Source of the DNA: Clostridium mediterraneense | Lineage (GTDB): Bacteria; Bacillota; Clostridia; Clostridiales; Clostridiaceae | Length of the DNA: 64,000 bases | Assembly (NCBI RefSeq): GCF_900091705.1 | Contig: NZ_LT594785.1 | Coordinates: 1,094,857 to 1,158,856, forward strand | Direction of reading: 5' to 3' | Part shown: one piece after another, positions 16,055-24,612 of the stretch | Numbering within the stretch: the first letter of the stretch is position 1 | How the letters are laid out: each line of letters opens with the position of its first letter | The notes under the pieces: model-generated | Databases searched by the model: none | Seen by the model: the letters and a program-made list of their open reading frames with translations, nothing else | Told to the model about the DNA's origin: nothing | Position numbers and translations under genes: made by a program

Positions 16055-16936
16055 ATGAATAAGTTTAAAAGAGTTTATATAGAAATAACTAATGTATGTA
16101 ATCTTAGTTGTAGTTTTTGTCCTGAAACTAAGAGAAAGAAAAAGTTTTTAGGTGAGGAAGAATTTAAAAAGGTATTAGAAGAGATAAAGCCATATACTAA
16201 GTTCATTTATTTTCATTTAATGGGTGAGCCACTTTTAAATCCTAATTTAGAAAGATTTTTAGAGCTTGCTTATGAGAATAGATTTAAGGTTAACATAACT
16301 ACAAATGGTACTTTAATACCTAAGGTAAAAGAAGTTTTATTAAATGCTAAAGCTTTAAGACAAATAAATATCTCACTTCATAGTTTTGAAGCTAATGATA
16401 ATGGCTTAGGATTTGATCAGTATTTTGATAATTGTTTATCTTTTATTGAAGAAGCAAATAAGAAAACAGAAATTATTTGTTCAATGAGATTATGGAATCT
16501 TGATAGTTATAGCTTAAAAGGAGATAATAAGTTAAATAAAGAGATTGTAAAGAAAATAAAGGATCAGTTTGATTTTCAAGGAGATTTAAAAGAAGCTCTT
16601 GATACTAATAAAAGTGTTAAGCTTAGAGATAGGCTTTATTTAAATGGAGCAGAAAAGTTCCAATGGCCAGCTATGAATATTAAACCACTTGGAGATAGGG
16701 GATTCTGCCATGGGCTTAGAGATCATTTTGGAATTTTAGTTGATGGTACAGTTGTTCCTTGCTGCTTAGATGGTGAAGGTAATATTCCACTTGGTAATAT
16801 ATATGAAGAAGGAATTGAAGCTATTTTAAATAGTGAGCGTGCAAGAAATATATATGATGGTTTCTCAGCTAGAAAAAGAGTTGAGGAATTATGTAAAAGA
16901 TGTGGTTATAGTGAAGTAGCTTTTAGTAAAAAATAA
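16055..16936 (+). CDS. Radical SAM/SPASM-domain protein of unknown substrate
   Basis: 293 residues. The radical SAM cluster motif CNLSCSFC is at residues 14-21; the barrel has FHLMGEPLLNPNL and NITTNGTL. The C-terminus carries further cysteines (GFCHGL, VPCCLDGEG, ELCKRCGY), a SPASM-like site for an extra Fe-S cluster, with GNIYEEGIEAI typical of SPASM proteins. Such enzymes modify peptides or proteins, or act as maturases. I found no obvious precursor peptide next door, so the substrate is unknown. AGGAG precedes the ATG. It is monocistronic, with its own terminator, and is the first host-like gene after the accessory patch. Confidence 0.85.
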   Translation: MNKFKRVYIEITNVCNLSCSFCPETKRKKKFLGEEEFKKVLEEIKPYTKFIYFHLMGEPLLNPNLERFLELAYENRFKVNITTNGTLIPKVKEVLLNAKALRQINISLHSFEANDNGLGFDQYFDNCLSFIEEANKKTEIICSMRLWNLDSYSLKGDNKLNKEIVKKIKDQFDFQGDLKEALDTNKSVKLRDRLYLNGAEKFQWPAMNIKPLGDRGFCHGLRDHFGILVDGTVVPCCLDGEGNIPLGNIYEEGIEAILNSERARNIYDGFSARKRVEELCKRCGYSEVAFSKK

Positions 16937-16946
16937 ATATATTTAA

Positions 16947-16980
16947 AAAAGGGAATTACTTAGGTAGTTCCCTTTTATTT
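16947..16980 (+). terminator. Intrinsic terminator of the radical SAM gene
   Basis: GGGAATTAC pairs with GTAGTTCCC (one G-T pair), extended by A-T pairs and followed by TTTTATTT. Confidence 0.8.
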
Positions 16981-17153
16981 ATAAATCAACTTAGATAAGA
17001 GTAACTTTTTAAAATAGCTAAAAAATATATAAACTTGTATGTTTTTATATAAATTTGTTCTAAAAAAGTCTAAAAAAGAATTTTTTATCGTTAAAAGAAG
17101 AAAAAAGTATGAAAAAAGTGTGTATAAATAACAAACAAAATACGTATATGATA

Positions 17154-17182
17154 TTGATTTCCAAAATATGTAAAATTATAAT
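17154..17182 (+). promoter_or_regulatory. Sigma-A promoter of the gene at 17215
   Basis: TTGATT (17154-17159) and a perfect TATAAT (17177-17182) with a 17-base spacer. The preceding 170 bases are AT-rich with no gene. Confidence 0.65.
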
Positions 17183-17214
17183 TAATATATAGTTTATTAT
17201 TTGGGGGAGATATC

Positions 17215-17793
17215 ATGGCTTGTTTTAGTTTGGGGGTAATTTGTGATAATTTAGATGAAGTAAATGACTTAGTTTATCCATTTCATAAAGAGTTTATAGG
17301 TTATTATCCTAAAGAATATTTTGAGATAAATAAAGATGAGAAAAAGAATTTAAAGTTTAATAAATTTAGTAGAGAGATAGAAAATAGTTGGAATATATTA
17401 TGTGAGGAAGAAAAAGAAAAATTTAAAAATATAGAGAGATTTGCAGATGTTAAATATGGTTATTATTATAATGAAGATAAAAGTGATATAGGTTATTATA
17501 CTAATGAAAATGGAAAGATGATATGTTTTACTATAGGTGGAAAATTTGATTCTTATTTAAATGTTAAGGGGAGTTTTGGAATTAAGAAAAAATGTAATTA
17601 TGCAAAAATAAAAGATATTATATTTCCTGATAGAAAAGAGAACTTTGGTACTTATGCAATAATTTCTGATGGAAAATGGTATAGTGTTGAAGATTATGTA
17701 GATAGAGAAGAATGGTTTAAGATTCATTGTAAAAGGCTTATTAAGAAAGCTGATAAAGATAAATATTTAGTTATAGTTGAATGTAGTTATTAA
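17215..17793 (+). CDS. Hypothetical protein, 192 residues
   Basis: Soluble, rich in Lys, Tyr and aromatic residues, with no membrane segment or signal peptide and no motif I recognise. The C-terminal half has DGKWYSVEDYVDREEWFKIH and a final beta-like strand (KYLVIVECSY), suggesting an alpha/beta fold. The pattern faintly recalls small phage-encoded proteins of unknown function, but I cannot assign it. TTGGGGGAG precedes the ATG and a good promoter lies 35 bases upstream. The next gene is 64 bases on. Confidence 0.6.
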   Translation: MACFSLGVICDNLDEVNDLVYPFHKEFIGYYPKEYFEINKDEKKNLKFNKFSREIENSWNILCEEEKEKFKNIERFADVKYGYYYNEDKSDIGYYTNENGKMICFTIGGKFDSYLNVKGSFGIKKKCNYAKIKDIIFPDRKENFGTYAIISDGKWYSVEDYVDREEWFKIHCKRLIKKADKDKYLVIVECSY

Positions 17794-17857
17794 AATTTAC
17801 TTTTAATGTATAAAATGTAATTAATATGACCATAATCACCAATAAAGAGGTGATTAT

Positions 17858-18460
17858 ATGGAATTTAAGAAATTAATAAAAGACAATAAATTTAAACCAG
17901 TTCTAGGAATTATTTTAGCTGTGATAGTATTTTCAGGAGTATATCTTGGTAGCTATTATTATAATCTTGGCAAAATAGCTAAGGTAAATGCAAATGTTGA
18001 ACAAACAAATGCAGAAAATACTAATGTTTTAAAAGATGATATTGTTATTATGTTTATGAAGAAAAATCAACAAAATATAGAAGAGATATATTATCAAGTA
18101 ACAGTAAGTGAACTTAAGGAAAGATTAAAACTTGATAAGGTAAGTGAAAAAGAGTTAGAAACTATGTTAAAAGAAAAGGGCTATAGTAAAGTTAAGTCAG
18201 AAGATAATAAAATAATATTTACAAAAGAAGAGGGGACAGGATTAACTCCTAATAAATATTATTTAGGAGATAAAGATGGAAATATTGCTATTTTTAAAAC
18301 TGATGAAAATGGAAAGGCATTTATAGAAAAACCATCAGATGTATCAGTTAAAAAGTTATATTCATTACCTAAAATGGATAGCGACATAATAAAGAGTTTT
18401 GGTAGACAATTTGATACTAGAGAAGAATGTGAAGAAGAGTTATCAGCTTATGTAAGTTAA
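17858..18460 (+). CDS. Hypothetical membrane-anchored extracytoplasmic protein
   Basis: 200 residues. A short basic N-terminus and one membrane helix (about 16-36, PVLGIILAVIVFSGVYLGSY) are followed by an outside domain of about 160 residues, rich in Lys and Glu, with no lipobox or cleavage site. The region VTVSELKERLKLDKVSEKEL looks helical. No family recognised. AGAGGTGAT precedes the ATG. It ends just before a strong terminator and may be cotranscribed with the preceding hypothetical gene. Confidence 0.65.
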   Translation: MEFKKLIKDNKFKPVLGIILAVIVFSGVYLGSYYYNLGKIAKVNANVEQTNAENTNVLKDDIVIMFMKKNQQNIEEIYYQVTVSELKERLKLDKVSEKELETMLKEKGYSKVKSEDNKIIFTKEEGTGLTPNKYYLGDKDGNIAIFKTDENGKAFIEKPSDVSVKKLYSLPKMDSDIIKSFGRQFDTREECEEELSAYVS

Positions 18461-18462
18461 AG

Positions 18463-18512
18463 AAGCAAGAAGTATTTAAAGGGTATTGACTTTGAATGCT
18501 TCTTGCTTTTTT
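18463..18512 (+). terminator. Intrinsic terminator upstream of ruvA
   Basis: AAGCAAGAAG (18463-18472) pairs with CTTCTTGCTT (18499-18508), long loop, then TTTT. It separates the hypothetical genes from the ruvA operon. Confidence 0.75.
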
Positions 18513-18584
18513 GAATTATTGATAATATTTTTTGTTCGTGTTAAAGTATTATGTAGACCTTAAAATTTAGGAGTGAATTAAAAA

Positions 18585-19199
18585 ATGTATGAGTATATAA
18601 AAGGTGAATTTATAGGGATTAACAAGGATTATGTAATTATAGAAAATAATGGCATAGGATATAAAATATTTACTTCAGGAAATACTATCGCAAGTATGCC
18701 AAAAGTATCTGAAGAAGTAAAACTTTATTTAGAACAAATAGTTAGACAAGACTTTATAGGATTATATGGTTTTGGAACTAAAGATGAATTAAGGATGTTT
18801 AATCTTTTACTTTCAATTAATGGAGTAGGAGCAAAAGCAGCTTTATCTTTATTATCAATAAGTACAGTTCTAAATTTAAAGTATGCAATTATTGTGGGTG
18901 ATGAAAAACATATCACTAGAGCTCCTGGTATAGGTAAGAAAACTGCTCAAAGAATTATATTAGAACTTAAGGATAAACTTAAGAAAGAAGATATGAGTTC
19001 TATATCAAGCAGTGAAGAAATGGATATGGGAATGCTTGAAGTTATAGCAGGCTATGAAGCGAATATAGAAGAAGCTATGGAAGCATTAATTGCTCTTGGA
19101 TATACAGACAAGGAAGCTAAGAAAGTATTAGAAAAAGTAGATAGAAAAGACACTATTGAGAATATAATAAAAGAAAGCTTAAAGCTTTTAATGAGTTAA
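18585..19199 (+). CDS. ruvA: Holliday junction branch migration protein RuvA
   Basis: 204 residues, full length. The N-terminal OB fold begins [20 protein letters not shown]. Two helix-hairpin-helix motifs ([19 protein letters not shown] and [19 protein letters not shown]) contact DNA, and the C-terminal UBA-like domain III ([20 protein letters not shown]) binds RuvB. RuvA tetramers hold the four-way junction while RuvB drives branch migration. ruvB follows after 13 bases, and queA and tgt after that, the common clostridial order. No convincing SOS box was seen upstream. Confidence 0.98.
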   Translation: MYEYIKGEFIGINKDYVIIENNGIGYKIFTSGNTIASMPKVSEEVKLYLEQIVRQDFIGLYGFGTKDELRMFNLLLSINGVGAKAALSLLSISTVLNLKYAIIVGDEKHITRAPGIGKKTAQRIILELKDKLKKEDMSSISSSEEMDMGMLEVIAGYEANIEEAMEALIALGYTDKEAKKVLEKVDRKDTIENIIKESLKLLMS

Positions 19200-19212
19200 G
19201 GGGTGTTTCAAT

Positions 19213-20250
19213 TTGGATGAAAGAATAGTTACTTCAAGAGAAATTGAATTAGATTCCAATAATGAATACAGTTTAAGACCAGAAAAAATAGGAGAATATA
19301 TAGGTCAGGATAAAGTTAAAGAAAGACTTAATATATTTGTAGAAGCTGCTAAAAGAAGAGGAGAAGCTTTAGATCATGTTATTTTATATGGTCCACCAGG
19401 ACTAGGTAAAACTACTTTAGCAAGTATTATTGCAAATGAGATTGGTGGTAATTTAAAAATAACTTCAGGTCCTGCAATTGAAAGGGCAGGAGATCTTGCA
19501 GCTATTTTAACTACTTTAAATAGTAATGATGTTTTATTTATTGATGAAATTCATAGATTAAACAGAAGTGTTGAAGAAATATTATATCCTGCAATGGAAG
19601 ACTATGTTTTAGATATTATTATTGGTAAAGGAGCAGCTAGTAAGTCAATAAGACTTGATTTACCTAAATTTACTCTTATAGGGGCTACTACTAGAATAGG
19701 TATGCTTAGTGCTCCTCTTAGAGATAGATTCGGTGTTCTTTGTTCAATGGAGTATTATACTAATGAACAATTAAAAGAAATTATAGTAAGAAGTGCTGAT
19801 ATATTAGGATGTCATATAACAGAATCAGGAGCTATGGAAATAGCAAGAAGATCAAGAGGAACTCCAAGAATAGCTAATAGACTTTTAAAGAGAGTTAGAG
19901 ATTATGCTGAAGTTAAATGTAATAGTATGATAGATGAACAGGCTGCTAAAACTGCTTTAGAGCTATTAGATGTTGATAAAGAAGGTTTTGATAGAGTAGA
20001 TAATAATATTTTAACAGCCATTATAGATAATTTTAAAGGAGGTCCTGTAGGAATAGAGACACTTTCTTATTTTGTAGGAGAAGAGCTTGATACTATAGAA
20101 GATGTATATGAGCCATATCTTTTACAAAAAGGATTTATAGTCAGAACTCCTAGAGGAAGAATGGCAACAGAAAAAGCTTATAAACATTTAGGCAGAGATG
20201 CAAGTAAAAATAAAAGAGTGGCAAATGCTGCTCAATGTACTTTATTTTAA
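19213..20250 (+). CDS. ruvB: Holliday junction DNA helicase RuvB
   Basis: 345 residues. AAA+ motor with Walker [12 protein letters not shown], Walker [11 protein letters not shown], sensor 1 LIGATTR and arginine finger region APLRDRFG, then a C-terminal winged helix ending [20 protein letters not shown]. It forms hexamers that pump DNA through the RuvA-bound junction. The start is TTG 19213, with AAGGGGTG about 9 bases upstream; no ATG is available in the first conserved stretch. It is part of ruvAB-queA-tgt. Confidence 0.98.
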   Translation: MDERIVTSREIELDSNNEYSLRPEKIGEYIGQDKVKERLNIFVEAAKRRGEALDHVILYGPPGLGKTTLASIIANEIGGNLKITSGPAIERAGDLAAILTTLNSNDVLFIDEIHRLNRSVEEILYPAMEDYVLDIIIGKGAASKSIRLDLPKFTLIGATTRIGMLSAPLRDRFGVLCSMEYYTNEQLKEIIVRSADILGCHITESGAMEIARRSRGTPRIANRLLKRVRDYAEVKCNSMIDEQAAKTALELLDVDKEGFDRVDNNILTAIIDNFKGGPVGIETLSYFVGEELDTIEDVYEPYLLQKGFIVRTPRGRMATEKAYKHLGRDASKNKRVANAAQCTLF

Positions 20251-20262
20251 AGAGGTGTAGAT

Positions 20263-21288
20263 ATGAAAGTTAATGATTTCTATTTTGATTTACCAGAAGA
20301 GCTTATAGCACAATATCCACTTGAAAAAAGGGATTCTTCAAGACTTATGGTAGTTCACAGAAAAAATGAGGAAATTGAGCATAAACATTTTAGTGATATT
20401 ATTGATTACTTAAGAAAAGGTGATACTTTAGTTTTAAATAATACTAGAGTTTTACCAGCAAGATTAATTGGAGAAAAATCAGAAACAGGTGGAAAAATAG
20501 AGTTTCTTCTTTTAAAAAGAATTGAAGGAGATAAGTGGGAATGTCTTGCAAAGCCAGGAAAGAGAGCTAGAATTGGGGCAGAATTCACTTTTGGAGATGG
20601 AAAGCTAAAAGCTGTAGTAGTAGATATCTTAGAAGAAGGAAATAGAATAATAGAATTTAAATATGATGGAATATTTGAACAAGTTTTAGATGAGCTTGGA
20701 CAAATGCCACTTCCTCCATATATTCATGAAAAACTTGAAGATAAAGAAAGATATCAAACAGTTTATTCAAAAGAAAAAGGATCAGCAGCAGCACCAACAG
20801 CAGGATTACATTTTACAACTGAACTTTTAGAAAAGATTAAAGAAAAAGGTGTTAATATTGCTTATGTAACTTTACATGTTGGTCTTGGAACATTTAGACC
20901 AGTTAAGGTTGAAGATGTTAATAATCACGTTATGCATTCAGAATATTATCACTTAAGTAAAGAAGATGCTGATTTAATAAATAGAACTAAAGAACAAGGT
21001 GGAAGAGTAATTCCAGTTGGAACAACTTCAACAAGAACTTTAGAAACTATTGGAGATGAAAATGGAAGAGTAAGAGAAGCTAGTGGATGGACTTCAATAT
21101 TTATTTATCCAGGATATAAGTTTAAAGTAGTAGATGCTCTTATAACAAACTTCCATTTACCAGAATCAACTCTTATAATGTTAGTTTCAGCTTTAGCAAA
21201 TAAAGATCTTATTATGGGAGCTTACAATAAAGCTGTTGAAGAAAAATATAGATTCTTCTCATTTGGAGATTCTATGTTTATAGAATAA
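20263..21288 (+). CDS. queA: S-adenosylmethionine:tRNA ribosyltransferase-isomerase QueA
   Basis: 341 residues. It begins [28 protein letters not shown] and contains [23 protein letters not shown] and VGLGTFRPV, all QueA signatures. It transfers and isomerises the ribose of SAM onto preQ1-modified tRNA to give epoxyqueuosine, the step after Tgt in queuosine synthesis at position 34 of GUN-anticodon tRNAs. It lies 12 bases after ruvB and 117 before tgt. Confidence 0.98.
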   Translation: MKVNDFYFDLPEELIAQYPLEKRDSSRLMVVHRKNEEIEHKHFSDIIDYLRKGDTLVLNNTRVLPARLIGEKSETGGKIEFLLLKRIEGDKWECLAKPGKRARIGAEFTFGDGKLKAVVVDILEEGNRIIEFKYDGIFEQVLDELGQMPLPPYIHEKLEDKERYQTVYSKEKGSAAAPTAGLHFTTELLEKIKEKGVNIAYVTLHVGLGTFRPVKVEDVNNHVMHSEYYHLSKEDADLINRTKEQGGRVIPVGTTSTRTLETIGDENGRVREASGWTSIFIYPGYKFKVVDALITNFHLPESTLIMLVSALANKDLIMGAYNKAVEEKYRFFSFGDSMFIE

Positions 21289-21405
21289 TAAGAATTTCAT
21301 TATTAATAAAAATTATGCTTTATTAGTTGTATGGAAAATGTTATAAGTATAAGAGGGAATCTTAGGATAGTATAAACAAGATTTAGTTAAGGATGTGAAA
21401 ATCAA

Positions 21406-22542
21406 GTGTCAGAAAATTATACTTTATTAAAAAAAGATGGAAATGCAAGAAGAGGAGAGTTTAGAACAGTTCATGGAACTATTCAAACACCTGTTTTTAT
21501 GAATGTTGGAACTCTTGCAGCAATTAAAGGTGCAGTTTCATCAATGGACTTAAAAGACATTGAATGTCAAGTTGAATTATCTAATACATATCATTTACAT
21601 TTAAGACCTGGTGATACAGTAGTAAGAGATATGGGAGGATTACATAAGTTTATGAATTGGGATAGACCAATTTTAACTGATTCAGGTGGATTCCAGGTAT
21701 TTTCTCTAGCAGGTCTTAGAAAAATTAAAGAAGAAGGAGTTTACTTTAGTTCTCATATAGATGGTAAAAAAATATTTATGGGACCAGAAGAAAGTATGCA
21801 AATACAAAGTAATCTTGCATCAACTATAGCTATGGCTTTTGATGAATGTATAGAAAATCCTGCTACTAGAGAATATGTAAAACAATCAGTAGCAAGAACT
21901 ACAAGATGGTTAAAAAGATGTAAGACTGAAATGGATAGACTTAATTCTTTAGATAGCACTATAAATAAAAATCAAATGCTTTTTGGTATAAATCAAGGTG
22001 GAACATATGAAGATATCAGAATAGAACATGCTAAAGAAATTGCTAAGATGGATTTAGATGGTTATGCTATTGGAGGTCTTGCTGTTGGTGAAAGCCATGA
22101 AGATATGTATAGAGTTATAGATGCTGTAGTTCCACATCTTCCACAAGATAAGCCAATATATTTAATGGGTGTTGGTACTCCAGTTAATATATTAGAAGCT
22201 GTTGAAAGAGGAGTAGACTTCTTTGATTGCGTTCTTCCAGCTAGAAATGGTAGACATGGTCAAGTATTTACAAGTAATGGACCTATAAAGGTTATGAGCA
22301 AAAAGTATGAACTTGATGCAACACCTATAGATGAAAATTGTCAATGTCCAGCATGTAAGAATTATACTAAGTCTTATATAAGACATTTATTTAAGGCTAA
22401 AGAAATGCTTGCTATGAGATTATGTGTTCTTCATAACTTATACTTCTATAATAAACTTATGGAAGAAATAAGAGAAGCTATAGATAATGACTGCTTTGCA
22501 GAATTTAAAGCTAATAAGCTTAAAAGCTGGGGAGTAGAATAA
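21406..22542 (+). CDS. tgt: tRNA-guanine transglycosylase
   Basis: 378 residues. It exchanges guanine 34 of GUN tRNAs for preQ1. Visible: the nucleophile and base-binding region LTDSGGFQVFSL, GGLAVGES, and the zinc site CQCPACKNYT with a His shortly after (YIRHLF). GTG 21406 is the start, with AAGGATG upstream. The 117-base gap from queA has only weak promoter-like sequence. It is followed after 20 bases by yajC, the usual tgt-yajC-sec order. Confidence 0.98.
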   Translation: MSENYTLLKKDGNARRGEFRTVHGTIQTPVFMNVGTLAAIKGAVSSMDLKDIECQVELSNTYHLHLRPGDTVVRDMGGLHKFMNWDRPILTDSGGFQVFSLAGLRKIKEEGVYFSSHIDGKKIFMGPEESMQIQSNLASTIAMAFDECIENPATREYVKQSVARTTRWLKRCKTEMDRLNSLDSTINKNQMLFGINQGGTYEDIRIEHAKEIAKMDLDGYAIGGLAVGESHEDMYRVIDAVVPHLPQDKPIYLMGVGTPVNILEAVERGVDFFDCVLPARNGRHGQVFTSNGPIKVMSKKYELDATPIDENCQCPACKNYTKSYIRHLFKAKEMLAMRLCVLHNLYFYNKLMEEIREAIDNDCFAEFKANKLKSWGVE

Positions 22543-22571
22543 AATTAAAAAAATAAGGAGATGTGGTTGTA

Positions 22572-22838
22572 ATGGATTTACAAAGTATGTTAGTTATGTT
22601 TGGACCTATCATATTAATGTTTGTAGTATTCTACTTACTAATGGTAGTACCAGAAAAGAAAAGACAAAAGAAATATAAGCAAATGCTAGATGATCTAAAG
22701 GTTAATGATAGAGTATTAACTAGAGGTGGAATAATAGGAAAAATAATAAAGTTAAATACAGAAGATGTTATTATAGAATCAGAAACAACAAGATTCAAAA
22801 TAACAAGAGATGGTATTAGTTCAAAGATAGAAAAATAA
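22572..22838 (+). CDS. yajC: Preprotein translocase accessory subunit YajC
   Basis: 88 residues from ATG 22572, the start best placed for AAGGAG at 22555-22560; the in-frame GTG 22563 is too close. One N-terminal membrane helix (about residues 5-25) is followed by PEKKRQKKYKQMLDDLKVND and RVLTRGGIIGKI, the YajC signature. YajC associates with SecDF at the translocon. It is followed by the SCIFF peptide locus and then secDF. Confidence 0.95.
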   Translation: MDLQSMLVMFGPIILMFVVFYLLMVVPEKKRQKKYKQMLDDLKVNDRVLTRGGIIGKIIKLNTEDVIIESETTRFKITRDGISSKIEK

Positions 22839-22929
22839 GTCGATAAATTGATTTATTTTAATTCTTTAAATTAATTAAAAAGTATGGTAAAATAATCAAT
22901 GAATTGTTTATGGATGGAGGAATTGGATA

Positions 22930-23076
22930 ATGAAACATATAAAAACAATCAATAAATCAAACTTAAAGAAGAGTTTAGCAAAACCAGGATGTAAGGAATG
23001 CTCAAACTCATGCCAATCAGCTTGTAAGACATCAGCTACAGTTGCTAACTTAGCTTGTGAATACGAGGAAAAATAA
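22930..23076 (+). CDS. scfA: SCIFF ranthipeptide precursor, five-cysteine variant
   Basis: 48-codon gene. It begins MKHIKTINKSNLKKSLAKPG and then has cysteines at 21, 24, 28, 32 and 43. The SCIFF family (six cysteines in about forty-five residues) normally reads CKTSCTVAN; here it is CKTSATVAN, so the Cys at 36 is Ala. Cys32 and Thr37, the thioether donor and acceptor known from the C. thermocellum peptide, are kept. GGAGGA precedes the ATG. The maturase gene follows after a hairpin. The family is nearly universal in clostridia and lies beside yajC/secDF; proposed roles involve quorum or redox signalling. Confidence 0.93.
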   Translation: MKHIKTINKSNLKKSLAKPGCKECSNSCQSACKTSATVANLACEYEEK

Positions 23077-23099
23077 TTAATAATAACGAAAATAAATGT

Positions 23100-23125
23100 G
23101 GCAGTAATCTTATTAGGTTGCTGCC
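23100..23125 (+). promoter_or_regulatory. Hairpin between precursor and maturase genes
   Basis: GGCAGTAATC (23100-23109) pairs over 10 bp with GGTTGCTGCC (23116-23125), two G-T pairs, 6-base loop, without a following T-run. It probably acts as an RNA-processing or stability element that lets the peptide message outnumber that of the maturase. Confidence 0.55.
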
Positions 23126-23156
23126 ATAATTATATGAACTAATAGGAGGAACAATT

Positions 23157-24530
23157 ATGGCATTAATTCATAAATTTAGACAAGGTGGATACAATTATAT
23201 AGTAGATGTTAACTCAGGAAGTTTCCACGAAGTAGACGAGCTAATATATGATATGGTTCAAAATACAGAAAGATTAGACAGCTTAGATTCAATTATTGCT
23301 CGTTTAGGGGACAAGTATTCAAAAGAAGATTTAGCAGAAGCTTATGAAGATTTAGAATACTTAGTTAAAGAAGGAGATTTATATTCAGAAGATTTATATG
23401 AAGAAATAGCTATGAATGATGATTCAGAATCATTTATAAAAGCTGTATGTCTTAATATAGTACATGACTGTAACTTAAGATGTAAATATTGCTTTGCTGA
23501 TGAAGGAGAATATAAGGGATGTAGAAAACCTATGTCACTTGATGTAGCTAAAAAAGCTTTAAACTTCGTAGTTGAAAATTCAGGAAATAGAAAGAATATA
23601 GAAGTAGACTTATTTGGTGGAGAACCAATGATGGTATACAAAACAGTTAAAGAGATTGTTGAATATGGAAATGAATTATCAGCTAAGACAGGAAAAAATA
23701 TCAGATTTACAATGACTACTAATGCAACTCTTCTAGATGAAGAAAAAATGGAATTTTTAAATAAAAATATGGGTAATATAATATTATCAATAGATGGTAG
23801 ACCAGAAGTAAATGATAAAGTAAGAATAAGAATAGATGGTTCAGGAAGTTATAAGAGAATCTTACCTAACATAAAAGCTATGGTAGCAAGAAGAGATAAA
23901 GATAAACGTTACTATGCAAGAGGAACATTTACAAGAGAAAATACAGATTTCTACAATGATGTTATGCACTTAGTTAATGAAGGATTTGATGAAGTATCAA
24001 TCGAACCAGTTGTTTTACCAGATGAACATCCATTATCAATAAGAAGAGAAGATCTTCCAACTATATTTGAACAATATGACAAAATCTATGAAGAATTATT
24101 AAGAAGAAGAATAGAAAAGGATAATCCATTTAAATTCTATCACTTTAATATTGACTTAAATGGAGGACCATGTGTTTATAAGAGAATATCAGGTTGTGGA
24201 GCTGGACATGAATATGTAGCTATTACTCCAGATGAAGAAATTTATCCTTGTCACCAATTTGTAGGAGATAAAGACTTTATTTTAGGTACACTAGATGAAG
24301 GGATTAAAAAACCTGAAATGAGTAATGAATTTAAAACAGCACATATCTACAACAAGCCTAAGTGTAGAAAATGTTGGGCAAGATTCTATTGTAGTGGTGG
24401 ATGTCAAGCTAATAACTTCCATTTCAATGATGATATTCATAGCCCTTATGAAATTGGATGTGAAATGCAAAAGAAGAGAATTGAATGTGCAATTGCCTTA
24501 AAAGCTAGAACAGATCAAGATGTAAAATAA
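23157..24530 (+). CDS. scfB: SCIFF peptide radical SAM maturase (ranthipeptide synthase)
   Basis: 457 residues. An N-terminal RiPP-recognition-like domain (about 1-95) precedes the radical SAM motif CNLRCKYCFADEGEYKG, DLFGGEPMM and TMTTNATLLDEEK. The SPASM region has GPCVYKRISGCGAG, EIYPCHQFVGD and PKCRKCWARFYCSGGCQANN, holding two auxiliary Fe-S clusters. It forms the Cys-Thr thioether in the SCIFF peptide using SAM. AGGAGGA precedes the ATG. It lies 80 bases after the precursor gene. Confidence 0.96.
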   Translation: MALIHKFRQGGYNYIVDVNSGSFHEVDELIYDMVQNTERLDSLDSIIARLGDKYSKEDLAEAYEDLEYLVKEGDLYSEDLYEEIAMNDDSESFIKAVCLNIVHDCNLRCKYCFADEGEYKGCRKPMSLDVAKKALNFVVENSGNRKNIEVDLFGGEPMMVYKTVKEIVEYGNELSAKTGKNIRFTMTTNATLLDEEKMEFLNKNMGNIILSIDGRPEVNDKVRIRIDGSGSYKRILPNIKAMVARRDKDKRYYARGTFTRENTDFYNDVMHLVNEGFDEVSIEPVVLPDEHPLSIRREDLPTIFEQYDKIYEELLRRRIEKDNPFKFYHFNIDLNGGPCVYKRISGCGAGHEYVAITPDEEIYPCHQFVGDKDFILGTLDEGIKKPEMSNEFKTAHIYNKPKCRKCWARFYCSGGCQANNFHFNDDIHSPYEIGCEMQKKRIECAIALKARTDQDVK

Positions 24531-24548
24531 TATAATTTTGCCCAAAAT

Positions 24549-24577
24549 TTGCTCAATTAAGTTGAACAGGTTATAAT
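24549..24577 (+). promoter_or_regulatory. Sigma-A promoter of secDF
   Basis: TTGCTC (24549-24554) and perfect TATAAT (24572-24577), 17-base spacer, 36 bases before the secD ATG. Confidence 0.6.
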
Positions 24578-24612
24578 TCTATCTATAAAGAAATTTACAG
24601 AGGGGGAAGACC

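Noticed and set aside
23100..23125. Hairpin considered as a rho-independent terminator
   Set aside because: No T-run follows, and the maturase gene downstream must be transcribed from the same unit.
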